Positions 37,187-48,659 of a stretch of 64,000 nt of DNA are shown here, piece after piece. The stretch lies in the NCBI GenBank assembly GCA_004009845.1, contig RMBW01000103.1:47738-111737 (forward strand). The letters are read 5' to 3'. The stretch comes from Davidsoniella eucalypti (Eukaryota > Ascomycota > Sordariomycetes > Microascales > Ceratocystidaceae). The notes under the pieces were generated by a model. It worked only from the letters and a program-made list of their open reading frames with translations, did not search any database and was not told the origin of the DNA. The translations under genes and the position numbers were made by a program. How positions within the stretch are numbered: the first letter of the stretch is position 1; each line of letters opens with the position of its first letter.

Positions 37187-40100
37187 ATGACATCTTTATG
37201 GGCGCCCAAGCCCGATACGAGCTCCGAACTAGCAGACGACCTGGCTGACGTTGGCCCCGAGATTAGCGCCGGCCCGCCTCCCCAATTGCAGTCGCAAACC
37301 AGACAGCAGCTGTTCAGTAACGATAACTTCTTCGATCCTAATCAGTCACAACAAGTATCCTTCAACAATCTATCTATCACAGCCGGCCCTCCGGGTCCTA
37401 TACCACCACGCAAAAGCTCAATCGATGGCCGCTTTGGCCCTATACCGTCAGAGGGTCCCCAGGACTCGCTATCACTTGGCCAGCTGAAGCGCATAGTAGC
37501 TGGCTTCCAACGGCCTGAAAAGACGTCATGTTATGACTATACATATTCTGACTTTAGCACGTTTACCGATGAAATTGAAGAGTGGTTCGTGGATAAAGCT
37601 TACAATGTCGATAGATTGTCAGAAGCCAAGAATGCTTTCTACTGGCAATGGGAGGATGCGACGAGGTCAATATCAGGCATGATAAACGACAAAAACCCTG
37701 CAGTCGAAGGCCTCAATGTTCAAGAGTCAACACTTTGGGGCGAAGCAGATGAGATGCTCAAGACTGGTGTTGTACGTGGCGCATTAGATGTCATCAAAGG
37801 TGGCGATCCATCCGTGCGAGCGTCTGCTATAGGTTCATTGACCTATATCGTCATGGGTAGATATCAAGAAACAGGTCTTGATTTGCGAAGTGATTCGATA
37901 TCTCCTCCTACAGATGAACAAATTGCGGCAATAAAAGAAGGTGTACTACTGGTATCAAATTTAGGTGGCCTTCCTATCATTTGGAATGCGCTCCAGACTT
38001 CACTACAGGCTATGTGGGATGTCATTGTGACATATAATACCGTGCTTGATAATGACTTTGAGGAAGATCTCAGCGATCTCTTGAATGTCATGACAATCCT
38101 CTATTTCTCCATACAAGTGGCTTTGAGTTTTCCAGAGATATCACCAGAGTTACACGCAAACATAGGTTTGTTTTCCACAGCCATTTTGAAAGAAAAAAAA
38201 AGTAAAAAGTATTGTGCTAACGCTGATATTAGTATCCCTCCAACCAAGCCTTGTCGATACATTACTCGTCATAACTACCAAACGTAGATTTGATGAAGGA
38301 GATCATCTACCCCAAACCCAAATGCTTCTATTATTCTGGAAAGCGATTCTACTCGTATTTGGTGGTGCACAAGAGCTTCTCGAGACAAAGAAAGCTGCCA
38401 GTGAAACGTCCCTTGAAGACAAAGCCAGCAATTTGATTCTGGCCTCACCACTTGATTATCATTTTTTCCGTACAGAGATCACCTCCAAGTATCCGTCGTA
38501 CATTCCACCACAATCAAAATTGCCTTACGATGATGTTGGAAAGTCTCTCTTGGCTGCACTGGCAAATCAGCCGACAAGGAATTCCATTAATGGTGGTATT
38601 TTGCCACCTGCTCCAGGCAGTCAGATCGGTGGAAGCTCTTCAATTCTTAACCAACCCGTACACATCGCGACTCCTGCACCTTCTCCCCCACCATCGCCTG
38701 TTACTGGCGGCAAAGGGGCAAAGAAACAGAACTATCAAACTAACCAGAGTTTCCCGTTTTTATATCCACCTCTCGATGTGACTAGTAATAGCGCAGGTGG
38801 AAAGGGTTTTGCTGGCGAGAAGTGGGAAAGTGTTGGTCGGCGATGGGAGGGTAGTGACCTCCCGGCCTCGATCATCGAAGCTGGAACTCTGTTCTCTACC
38901 CGTGTCCGGATGTCTCGTGCCATGAGACAGATGTGGGAGGAAAGAGAAGCATTTCTCAAAGAGGAGAAGGGTTGGGATGGGGCACCGGCCACGTCGGCAC
39001 CAAATGAAGACGACGATGATATCCAATCTCTTGACCTAAGCGAATTAACATTAGAGGAGAAGGAAGAACTCGCACGTATCCGCAAATTGATACACGAAGA
39101 AGATGATGCCGACAATGTCACAAAGGATGAACTTGGTCTTCCAACAATACCTGTTGATTACGGACCAAATTCTGACGCAATGGATCCAGCCATCAAGCGT
39201 AGACTTCAATCAGTTGATGAGTTTTACAAAGATGGCTTACCACACCTCCAGTCATTGGTCATTGTCCTTTTGAAAACTATCATGGCAAATGTAGCATCGC
39301 TCCCTGTACCTGTTCCACAAAGTGCTCATCCAATGGGTGCTCCACGAGGAACAAATACCATCCCAGAGATAGTTAGGACACCGAAAGAGATGGATAGTGC
39401 AAAGAACCACGAGGTCACTGCAAAAGCTGTGACTGGCACTCTTATTTTACTGCTGAAGTGGTTCAAAGTTTCACGTAAGTATCTATCATGACCTCGATAA
39501 TCTTAAATTCAACTAACCTCCTGTAGATGTTCTCAAATTCGAATATCTAACACAGTTGCTACTCGACTCCAACTATCTACCCCTTGTTTTGAAATTCTTT
39601 GTACATCAGGAAATTCCTAATGTTGTTGAATCTAAGACCGACCGGCCAGAGAACTCGTATGTACTCTACAATTCCCGTTATATTAGCTGAGAACCTTTTG
39701 CTAACCCTACGTAGTTTCTTTCATTTCTGCAACACCAATGCCAAAAGACAAGCTCCATTGGAATCTGAAGACGCTGATGACCAACACGAATCTAGTGAAG
39801 ACGATGCGGCGCCGCCCCCTATTAAGACTAAACGGTCGCCACCGCTTGCGCCTCTCAACACCACCGCTATGCCTGCTGCAACTTCCCAGCGTCCTGAGGT
39901 TGACGAGCTTGGCTTCCCGGTGAATGGAGAGGTCGAACAACCCCCAGTTACTGATTTTTCCAGACGCAACTTTTTCTCGCTCATCAACTATCTCCGCATC
40001 CTACAGAAAATTTGTAAAGGCCGCGTTCATCGCAACTTACTCATGGTGACATACAAGTCATCTAACATTCTTCGGAAGTCTTTACGTGTGCCACAAGACG

Positions 40101-40528
40101 AATTACGACTCTATACCCTAAAGCTTATCAAATCGCAGGTTCCGTACTGTGGTAGAAAATGGCGACAGGGTCATATGCGAGTTATAACGGCGATCTATCT
40201 TCATTGCCGACCAGAACTGAGGGATGAATGGCTCGCAGGAAGCGATATTGACGGAGAAATTGAATCTGCATTGCCATTAGAGCAAGCTTTACGTAGCTTG
40301 ACACATTGGTCTAATGTGAGACGTTACCCAGAGAAGGTCGCTGCTGCTGCTGGTGTCAGAGCTGCTATGAAAGCCGAGCGAGATTTCTTTGCTAGAGAAG
40401 TTGAGAAGCTTAGTGCTCTAGACACTGGTAACTTGGATGAGAATCAAGCTACTCAACCTGGTATGTAGTTACAAATGAATTCTCGACCTAATCTATCAGT
40501 ACTAACGATCATTAAAGCCTACTATTAG
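37187..40528 (+). CDS. pro22: STRIPAK complex subunit (STRIP/Far11/HAM-2/PRO22 homologue)
   Basis: Scaffold subunit of the striatin-interacting phosphatase and kinase complex; in filamentous fungi this orthologue (HAM-2, PRO22) is needed for hyphal fusion and fruiting-body formation and sits at endomembranes and the nuclear envelope. Five exons: 37187-38165, 38233-39474, 39527-39656, 39715-40460 and 40518-40528, about 1035 residues. All junctions keep frame; the last exon is tiny (ends AYY-stop) and rests on a TACTAAC branch site, so the extreme C-terminus is the least certain part. The N-terminal half (about 95-410) matches the N1221-like region and the C-terminal half the DUF3402-type region, including VLKFEYLTQLLLDSNYLPLVLKFF. 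Low-complexity spacers are present around 480-530 and 800-850. Confidence 0.9.
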
Positions 40529-41235
40529 TTACGGGACGAAGATAACTTGTTTATCCTCAAGGATGGGATAGTAGTGGATTTATGTTACGATGCCACCCAA
40601 TGTGAAGAAATTACAGCATTATAAATAGATTTCTATGTATTATTAAAATAATCAGTACACGTGCAAGGCTTTGTGGACTCTTGTATATAACTTGAGACGA
40701 CGGCCTCTGAGGAGAATCTGGTGTTTCTTTTGATTCTTTCTTTTGGCTCGTCTGTTTCTCTTTATCGTGGTCTTTTTTGTTTCATAGCGTCAAGAGGATA
40801 CACTCGGGATTTCCTTTGTTTTTGATTCTTCATTCTTTTTCTTGATTTCTTGTTCCTCTCTATTGCACTCTCTTTTGTTTCGTTCTTCTAATATATTACA
40901 TCTTCAAAGGCTCTTGAATAATACAACAAAAGCTACACCTGGTCTTCGCCGCCACCAAGCTGCTGTGATTCTACTTTTAGCACGTTCTTTGAAGCCTCGG
41001 TTTTCTTTTTCAGCTTCCTTTTAGTGCTGGCCGCTCTTTGTGTTGTCTTTCCTTTACTCATATCTCGGTATCAAAAAGCCGGACTCTCCCATTCTTTCTA
41101 GACTGTTTCTCTATTTTCTGGTCTCACGCATTGTCCTTTTTTTTTCGTTGACAGGACCTCGAACGACCATCAATTTGCTTGCCTTTTTTATTTTTATTTT
41201 TATTTTATCCATTCGTCTTCTACAGCCGTCTTCAG
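40529..41235. other. Intergenic, 5' region of secreted protein gene
   Basis: About 700 bases. The 3' end of the STRIPAK gene lies to the left. To the right is a strongly pyrimidine-rich stretch (TTTTTATTTTTATTTT and CTTTC runs), typical of a promoter or 5' leader of a highly expressed fungal gene. Confidence 0.5.
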
Positions 41236-43209
41236 ATGGTTTCTGCCCGCTCTCTCTTCACGGCGGCTCTGCTTGCTTCTTCTGCAATTGCCGGCCCGCT
41301 GCCTCGCCCTGGCTAGTAAGTACCTGTAGTATGGCTGTTTCACATAAACATAGACTTGCTAACCATGGCACCACTATCTAGTGCGATCGAACACCCGAGA
41401 CCGTGTTTCCATCTTCAAGAGATTCGCTAATTCTACCGAGTCTGTCGTCTCGCCGGCTGTAGCTCAACCGCCAACTGCGACTTCGACCTCGAGACTGATC
41501 TTTTCCGAGAATTTCGCCAGCTTCTTCAACGATGGCACGCCTAGCCCTGTTATCGTGACCCTGGCTGCCACTTCTTCCAATGCCGTGCACTCGGATTCGG
41601 CAACTTCGTCTCCTGGCTTTGTAGAAGTAACTGTTTTGCCCGACGAGCCTCTGCCATCCACTTCGACTTCACCGGTAACTTCTTCGTCTGCCGCAGTGTC
41701 AGAGCCGGCAACAACGGCTGGTTCTACTGCTATTACTACTGGATCGACATTGTCAACTGTTATTGCTCCTTCTTCCCTTTCCTCTCCCGCTTCTTCGCTT
41801 GCTTCTTCGACTGGCATCCCGCCAACTCCCTCTTCTCTTCCAGCGTCCTCTAGCTTCAAGTATTCGGCCATACCAACAAACTCGACTACCTTCTATGCCG
41901 TTCCACTGCCAACGCCAACCTATGGATCTTTGGTTTCGACATATTCTTTGACGCCAGTCCCAGCGTCTCAAGTCACTTCTTCTACGGGATCCAACAGCAC
42001 TTCCTCGCTGATCTCGGCGACATCTTCTACGGCTGCTACCACAACAAATGCTTCTTCGATCGGGACTACCACCGGTACAACTTCGGCTGCTGTGTCTGTG
42101 CCAACTTATGGAGCTGGAAACTCAACATCAGCAGTCGCAAGTTCCCTATGTCTACCTACCCTGATACCACTAGCACACCGCCGAGTACATCGTCTTCGGC
42201 TGTAGTGGAAACCCCTTCGTCTACTCTAGTGGAATCTCCTGCTACATCATCGTCAATCTTCGCGACTTCTACATTGGTAGCCGCTTCGATTCCGGTAGCA
42301 ACAGCTTCTTCTGTGGCGGCCTCGTCTTTGGTTACTTCTTCTCTCATTGTCTCAGCCTCGCCTTCACCGACCACGACAGTCCATAGCACCGTCATAACCA
42401 TCACGGTTCCTATCGGTGCTACGATTACGATCCCCGGGGCCTCTTCTACACCGCCTGCTGTGTCTTCTGCAACCTCCAATACCATAGTCAGCTCCCCTCA
42501 AGGCATTCACAGTTCTCAAAGTTACCAAGACGTGCCTACTGCTATAACCTCAGCCGCACCGACAACCGGCACCATTTCACCGACCGTGTACGCCTCGAAC
42601 CTTGCGCGCACCAAGAACTACAACACGCTTTTCGCCGAGCTGACCTCCGATTCTGCCTGTACCGGTAGTTCCGTGGCATGCATCACTGGTTCTATCGCAC
42701 GCTGTGATAGCACCTCTGGCAAGTATTCGCTGACAGCCTGTGGCTCTGGAACTAGCTGCTACGTCCTACCGTTGAACACTACCGATGGCGTGCAAATGGA
42801 CTGTTACTCAGCGGCATATGCAGAGCCTATCTTGGGCTCTTCGGCTGGCGGAAGTGGCTCTGGTTCGTCGACATCGACGGCTGCTAGCTTGCCTGTGGCA
42901 ACAACCATTGCTATTGTTGATACAGAAGGCGAGTATGAAACCGTAACGGTGACGCCTACTAGCACGTACATGGTTACTGTAGCGCCGACTTCTCCTTCTA
43001 CTACTGGAGGGATATCCGAGGCCGAGTACGAAACCGTCACTGTAACGCCTACAAGCACCAGATATGTCACCAAAACTGAGTCAGCCAACGTTGCTTCAGC
43101 ACAGGATTATGCGGCTGCTTCAGAAGCCAAGGTCACATCGGCACCTCAAGCTGGCCATACTGTGACCGAAGATACGCTTGTTTGGATCACGTCCACTATC
43201 ATTGTTTAA
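41236..43209 (+). CDS. Secreted Ser/Thr-rich cell-wall protein with CBM19-like domain, frame disrupted
   Basis: Starts with a clear signal peptide (residues 1-19, MVSARSLFTAALLASSAIAG) ending in exon 1 at 41315, with a GTAAGT donor and TAG acceptor at 41381. The body is a mucin-like Ser/Thr/Ala/Pro-rich region, likely heavily O-glycosylated. It ends in a Cys-containing domain (about 42655-42805) with ACTGSSVACITGSIARC, TACGSGTSC and MDC, resembling the chitin-binding CBM19 pattern, then a Thr-rich tail without an obvious GPI signal. The frame is not continuous: the spliced exon 1 and the part from 42148 share one frame, while the middle (41381 to about 42205) is open only in another. This means either compensating indels, assembly errors or an unrecognised intron (one candidate is 42094-42173). 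Confidence 0.75.
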
Positions 43210-44144
43210 GTTTTGCTGTTTGTTCAAGTTCTATAATCTCAAGTGTCATCTTCATTGCTTTTCTTTTGTTCAATTATTCACTCATCATGTTTCAATGTTT
43301 ATCTTAATAATGACTAGGTCACCTCTGTATGAATTCCTATCGAAATATATACCAAAATATTACTCCTTTTATTTGTTTATTACCTTTTTACGTCTACCTA
43401 CTGTTATTTCGCAGCAATAACGACGGCATGTCCCGGACGTGAGCAAAACTGGCTGATGTCATCTTCCAGCTAACTCCCGGGCGGTCAGCGATTGCAGGTG
43501 CACGTAGCTTCAAACATCTCTTGTGACTTTTTAGGGTACGGCTTCGGGGCCAAGAGAGCTCTCTATCCAGCGCAGCCCGACGGCGGGCCTGTGGCGTTCC
43601 AGGGTTGGTCACCTGGTGTTTTTGGGCGCGGCAAAAGCTTGAGCTATCTAGCCCGAAAGGCCACCGGCTGTCGGCACGGTGACATGTCTTCACCGTATAG
43701 AGACGGAATCAGGGCGAGAGAATCTACATACAGAACAAAGAGTAACGGAGAACGGTTTGCTGTTAATAGCTATGTAAACAGAACAAAAACAAAGGGAGGG
43801 AAAGAATCGAGTGGTTAATGGGTCACAAGTATGGGGAAAGAGATGAAAGAGAAACCTTAGGAAACAGAACAGAGGAGAAGATAGGTATTTATGTTTATGA
43901 AGTACTGAAAGGCCTTATAAGAGATACAGCAGAGCAGGATAAAACATAGCAAGGTAAAGCAGCACATAATGAATCAAACAAAATGAGCAACACATGCTTA
44001 TGGACCTTTGTGAAACCTTATGAAGGGTCCTGGCATAATCCCTAGCCTTGACACAATATTATCATTCCATGACATCAACTCACAACCTCCAACACATAAA
44101 AAATCATAAGCCTGTGTATTTATAGATACAAAGTAGGAAGCTAT
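43210..44144. other. Intergenic with transposon-like sequence
   Basis: The left 170 bases are the 3' flank of the cell-wall gene. A LINE-like end begins at about 43.37 kb. The remainder to 44.1 kb is A-rich, without a convincing gene. Confidence 0.5.
43365..43830 (-). repeat. LINE-like 3' end, third copy
   Basis: Minus-strand reading gives GCCGTCGTTATT, then CAGTAGGTAGACGTAAAAAG and an A/T-rich tail, sharing the terminal word with the ends near 28.1 and 28.27 kb. Here a 12-base insertion-like segment (GCTGCGAAATAA) splits the motif. The right boundary is uncertain. The GC-rich body (43.45-43.70 kb) contrasts with its AT-rich surroundings, which supports a foreign insertion. No reverse-transcriptase motif was found. 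Confidence 0.5.
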
Positions 44145-45101
44145 TTAGTTTTCAACTTGAAGCCAGACACGATAAGCAAACATCTGTAGATCTGGGATAT
44201 CGAGGACTATGTCGGTCTCACTAGGACCAGCATCTCTCAAGAAGAGTAGATTGAACTTCAACAACAATGCGCCGCTAGTTACATTGTATGATGTAGGATC
44301 AATATCCGCACCTCTAGTGATAGAGATGGTTTGCTGGAGTGCTGGCTCCATGTGGCTTGAATCTCTGGTTGCAGTAGCACCAGGCCGGGGTTGGCTCACT
44401 TCCTCTTCCCACCTTTCTATGAGAATGGCCTGGGACTGGCGGTCAAACTTTGAAAGAAGAACAATTTTGATCTGGTGACTTGACTTGTCAAACCACCACC
44501 TCATTTTTCTTCTGAGCTGGCTCAGCGACTGGGAATAGCCAGCTTCAATCATGAGGGTAGGCCATCTTTTGCCTGGTAGCATTGGACCACCACATGAATC
44601 ACCCTCCCCACTATCACCACCAGCACCATCTTCTCCAGAAAACCTTCCAGCAGCCAATGGCATCCAATATCTACCCAAGCCTGTCAATGCCATTTTTATT
44701 GTGATTTCATGATAAAGACTCGCATGGCATGCCTCATGTACAAGAGTTGGAATTGTTATGAATAGTGACTTGGGCTCTGCACGGTAATGGAACCGCCAAT
44801 GCCTGCCACGAGCATCTCTGGCCTTCTCAATTGCAGAAAACTGATGTGGCAAGACATCTAATAGTAAGAAGGATTAGTACAAGTTTACATATATATGTAA
44901 ATGAACCATCTCACCTGTAACAATGAGACAATCACCTGTAATTCTGTCAAGTTCATCCAATAACTTGCTGGTGGATCGGAATTTGACAGTCGGGTCTGTG
45001 ATGATCTTCGGGATGGACAAATTTGAAGTTTTCAGCGATATGGACATAGACGTAGCAGAAGTTGATGGTTTTGGTAATTCGTGTGACATATCAGGTGCCA
45101 T
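44145..45101 (-). CDS. Hypothetical protein, possible PD-(D/E)XK (Uma2-like) fold
   Basis: Exon 1 is 45101-44915 and exon 2 is 44857-44145; the 57-base GTGAGA...TAG intron falls between VT and DVLPH, giving 299 residues. The core LPGKRWPTLMIEAGYSQS (about 160-177) followed by LRRKMRWWFDKSSHQIKIVLL is the arrangement seen in Uma2-like restriction-endonuclease-fold proteins that are common as uncharacterised fungal genes: a Glu in a strand, a helix, then a hydrophobic strand. A low-complexity Gly/Asp/Ser spacer precedes it. No membrane segment. Fungal members have no established activity; it may be nuclease-like or a catalytically dead relative. It is flanked by a LINE-like end and a decayed gene, so the neighbourhood looks accessory. 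Confidence 0.65.
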
Positions 45102-45668
45102 GGTGAGCGGTGGTGATGAAATTCGTAGTGTTTGGTAGTGTTTGTAGAAGTGTAAGAAAGTTAAAAGGTGCTAGCAATGTTTACTTTGTGGCCGTAAGAG
45201 ATATATTTATTACGTCATCATTACAGACAATCTCACGTGATTGCTATGAAGAGTTCATCGTCAACAAATAAACAAACTAATAAATAAACAAGAACGGACT
45301 TCGAGATAGACGCATCCATATTTGCTTATACTATAGCCTTTGCAATTCGTGATGGCATATTGTTAACGGTAGTTTCTAAATTCGTCGTGTTTTGATAGTG
45401 TAATCAGGACTTCTCCTTGAGCATCCGAGGGACCTAGCGTAGCTGAAGGAAAGAATTGTCAGAAACAAAAATTTCAATTAGCATATACCATTTCAACATA
45501 GATAGAGATTCAATCAAGTGGCTTATATTCATTACTGATTTGATCATTCGGCTTCACTGGGTTCATAACATGAACTTGCTTTACTTTTAGTATTCGACAT
45601 CACAAGCTGGATGTACGTTGGGCTATTTGTTCAACTCTTTTTGGACTTTGTACTACATATATAGATAT
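45102..45668. other. Intergenic, AT-rich
   Basis: About 570 bases of AT-rich DNA upstream of the minus-strand hypothetical gene, containing TTACGTCATCATTAC near 45.21 kb, a CRE-like half site. No gene is visible. Confidence 0.4.
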
Positions 45669-46096
45669 TTACAGATAGTTTGGTTTTTCCCACCATTCCT
45701 CAAACTCTCGCTCCCAGTTTGGTCGTGACATGCCTTGTAGATATGGCAGTATATCTTAATGTTGCTTCAACCTGTCCAAGAAATTACACAGCAGGTTTGC
45801 ATGGCCCAGCATGTCTGCTTCTCGGTATAACTTGACCTGCTCATCATCCGGCCACTCGAAACCACAGTCCTCACCCGCTCATCTATTAGCTTGCGCAATA
45901 CACGCAACTCCTTCTCTGGTCGGAAATCTTCTGCGAAGAGTCGGTAGGCGCATAGGGCGCTGCGGGTACTATTACGCTGGCGCTGACTCCAAGTCTCGCT
46001 AGTTGTGAATTCACCTTCCGTCCATTCCATGGCAATCCACATTACGAGACGTGACATGCCATCAAAGTTGCCTGTGTTGTCCTTGTTGGTATTCAC
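45669..46096 (-). pseudogene. Decayed gene fragment, unrecognised family
   Basis: The minus-strand frame from 46096 reads LCAYRLFAEDFRPEKELRVL and then loses sense near 45.88 kb. The continuation lies in another frame: FEWPDDEQVKLYREADMLG, then LLCNFLDRLKQH, a TAA at 45756-45758, and DILPYLQGMSRPNWEREF to a terminal stop at 45669. The composition of the two frames is protein-like (helical, charged, WEREFEEWWEK at the end), so I read this as one gene broken by a frameshift and a nonsense codon. The TAA follows CAT and could be a former CAA. I do not recognise the family. Confidence 0.5.
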
Positions 46097-46914
46097 ACGA
46101 CAGCACAGAACAACGATATACTCAATAGAAGGCGAATATGCATGCGATGTTGTCGGATCCTACACTAATGCCTGTTGCTCATGTTTAAAATTATTCATAC
46201 TTAAATGTATTGGGGCTGGAGGTGTCTTTTTGCTGCAGTAATGGCAAGTAGGGACGGATTGTTTTGAGTTATAATCTCACGACAAATAATGGCCGATGTA
46301 CTATGTACACGTTCAGTGATAAGTTTATTAGCTTGCGCTTTTTTCTCACAAATACTTTTTCGACCCTAGCTTTGTCACATAATTGCATAACAGAGCGCAT
46401 GTATGTTGCTACACGTATTCAAGCTTTATTTCCGCCTTAATAAAAAATAAGAAAAAGAAAGAATCATGTAACATATCATTGTATCACCTTCTTTGCGGAA
46501 TGTTAGTTCAGGATGGTAGGCATCAATTTCTAGAAAACTCTAGCTCAATTTATAAATTCTCCATACTTATACACGTGACTAGAAAGGCAGCCACAATGCG
46601 CCGCAATATCCACCATCCTAAAGAGATAATGAATTGTAGGGAGGCGATAAGCAATTTATCAGGGCCCATATTGATAAGAGAAGCGCACAAATCTGTGGAA
46701 ATTTTTGAAAATTGGTGGCAGCTCCACAATAACAAGCCAGGGCTTATCCACTCCCAATTAGGACAGCCACACCACATTCCCACAATCCCACCTGCAAATC
46801 GTCAGCTTGACAAACTAACCTTTGGAGTTTTGCTTCACCTATCTCTCTTTTCTATTGACCTCTTGCTTCCGCTCTGCAAATACCAAGAATCCCGTCGATT
46901 CAGCATTAATCAAC
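46097..46914. other. Intergenic, promoter of S29 gene
   Basis: About 800 bases. A segment ending CCGCCTTAATAAAAAATAA at about 46.45 kb resembles the terminus of the dispersed repeat found at 5.7 and 21.5 kb and may be a third, degraded copy. The last 150 bases, with CT-rich stretches, are the likely promoter of the ribosomal protein gene. Confidence 0.4.
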
Positions 46915-47594
46915 ATGTCTCACGAGAGCGTCTGGAACTCCCGCCCCCGCGACTACGGCAAGGGCTCGCGCAGCTGGTACGATCTTTGATTCATTTTCAT
47001 TCAAGACTATAATACGATAAATACACAATATGCATTTTCTACAAGGCGACGCAGCGATATAATATGAGATATTTGATTCGATCTGGCATTTTAAAGACGA
47101 CCAAGAAACTACAAAACTCGATCCAACACCATTAACCCGGCAATTATCATGAAAGAATCATACGCTCTATTTTCGACAAGGCCCAAGCTCTGGGGTTGAC
47201 GATCAAAAACGAAGCATGCAAAACACACACCAGTAACGCGGCCCACCATTATGAAAAAATAGGAATCGACCGATAAATTGCCAGACCGAATCAATATACG
47301 CCAAACCTAGAGATATGCGGTGTATCGAAATCCACCTTGAACATGGGCTAACATTATTCCTCCATACAGCCGCGTCTGCAAGCACCGTGCCGGTCTTGTC
47401 CGCAAGTACGGCCTCGACCTGTGCCGTCAGTGCTTCCGTGAGAAGGCCAAGGACATTGGCTTCAACAAGGTAGGCCTAAATCTGCACATGTTTTTGGCCA
47501 AGCCAATTAATTTACTTGGTTGGCCATTGACATGTCAATCTCTCTCATGAATATCAACATGTTCTAACACAGCTTTTCAATCTAGTACCGCTAA
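46915..47594 (+). CDS. rps29: 40S ribosomal protein S29 (uS14)
   Basis: Small zinc-ribbon protein of the 40S subunit. Three exons, 46915-46976, 47370-47469 and 47586-47594, give 56 residues, the normal length. Exon 1 encodes MSHESVWNSRPRDYGKGSRS. Exon 2 supplies CRVC...CRQC, the four zinc-binding Cys, and FREKAKDIGFNK. Exon 3 adds only Tyr-Arg and the stop. Junctions keep frame, with donors GTACGA and GTAGGC and acceptors CAG and TAG. The first intron is long for a fungus (393 bases); I looked for snoRNA boxes in it and found none. The gene is convergent with mitochondrial EF-Tu. Confidence 0.96.
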
Positions 47595-48659
47595 ATTCCC
47601 TTTTCTCCCGACTTTTCTGACGACGAACGCCTGCCATGACCAATCCGCAAGTCTGCTAGCGCGGGTTTCCTCCTCGGGAAACGACGACCCTCACTTAATG
47701 CAAAGTCCAGCGAGAGTTGAGAGAATCAACAAAATAGAAAGAAATTATGAAAAATGCTTCTTTCCGTTTCTCATTACCGTGCGTGTTGATTTGACTTCTT
47801 CGGCGCTTTTATAAGAAGGGAAGTTTTGGATTAGATTGAACAAAGAGGTCATTATGGAACTGAACAGACACGAACATTGTTCATTTCCTCGACTCATTTG
47901 CACATTCTTTTTTGATATTCCCTATCCCTTCGCCATCCATTGCGTTCATGAACTTAGGAAAGAAGCCACGGGATATGATATTTATGTGTTTTTCAGTACG
48001 GAAAAGGCGCAAACCAGGAAATACTATAAAACGGGGAAAACTGGATCTGAATACATGAACGTTTACGTTTGAACACAATGGTTGTAATCTTCCAAATATC
48101 CGTGATTGAATAATGACAAACAAGGCCTCATGGCTGTGAGTAAGCATAATTTGAACAACCCCCACCAAACAGGGGAGACATTATCCTAGAAACTAGGATT
48201 ACCTCAGCTAGTAACACAAACAAATGAACTACCTAATATTGCTCTATACAAACCTTCCCATATATATCTATTTATCTAAAAAAAAAAAAAAAATTTAAAA
48301 TAGAGTAGAGTGACTTCTTTTATAGATACTATCCAAATGACGAGACTGGACCCTTGAAACAAGAGTAGATTTTGATACAGAAACACTAGAGAAAAGGAAA
48401 TGAAAGGAATGATGGCAAAAAAATAGGTAATATAAAACATACACAAGGGAAACAGCACGCCGCCAGACGTCAAGAAAATCGTACAGGTTGTGAGAGACGT
48501 AAATGATACAAAGAGGTAGAAAGGGGGGGGGGGGGGGGGTCCTCAGCTTAATCGTGTAGGAACAAGCTTATATAGAGGAAGAGGTGGGCGGGGTTTCTGG
48601 GCATCCGGTAGAGATGAGGAAAGTAGAGAAAAAAAGAGAGTACAAGACGGGGTTTAAAT
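47595..48659. other. Convergent intergenic segment
   Basis: About 1.06 kb between the convergent S29 and EF-Tu stop codons. It holds both 3' untranslated regions, an A-rich run near 48.28 kb and a 17-base G run. The plus-strand frame 47836-48072 is unrecognised and I do not call it a gene. Confidence 0.5.
48523..48539. repeat. Homopolymer G run of 17 bases
   Basis: An uninterrupted run of 17 G on the plus strand lies about 120 bases beyond the EF-Tu stop, so it would be a C run in that transcript's 3' region. Long G/C homopolymers are rare in fungal DNA and error-prone in sequencing, so the exact length should be treated as approximate. Confidence 0.85.

Noticed and set aside
42156..42485. 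Minus-strand Val/Glu-rich frame in the cell-wall gene
   Set aside because: Antisense reading of Ser/Thr-rich codons gives such low-complexity frames; no independent support.
46977..47369. snoRNA inside the long first intron of the S29 gene
   Set aside because: I looked for C (RTGATGA) and D (CTGA) boxes with paired ends and for H/ACA hairpins and did not find a convincing set.
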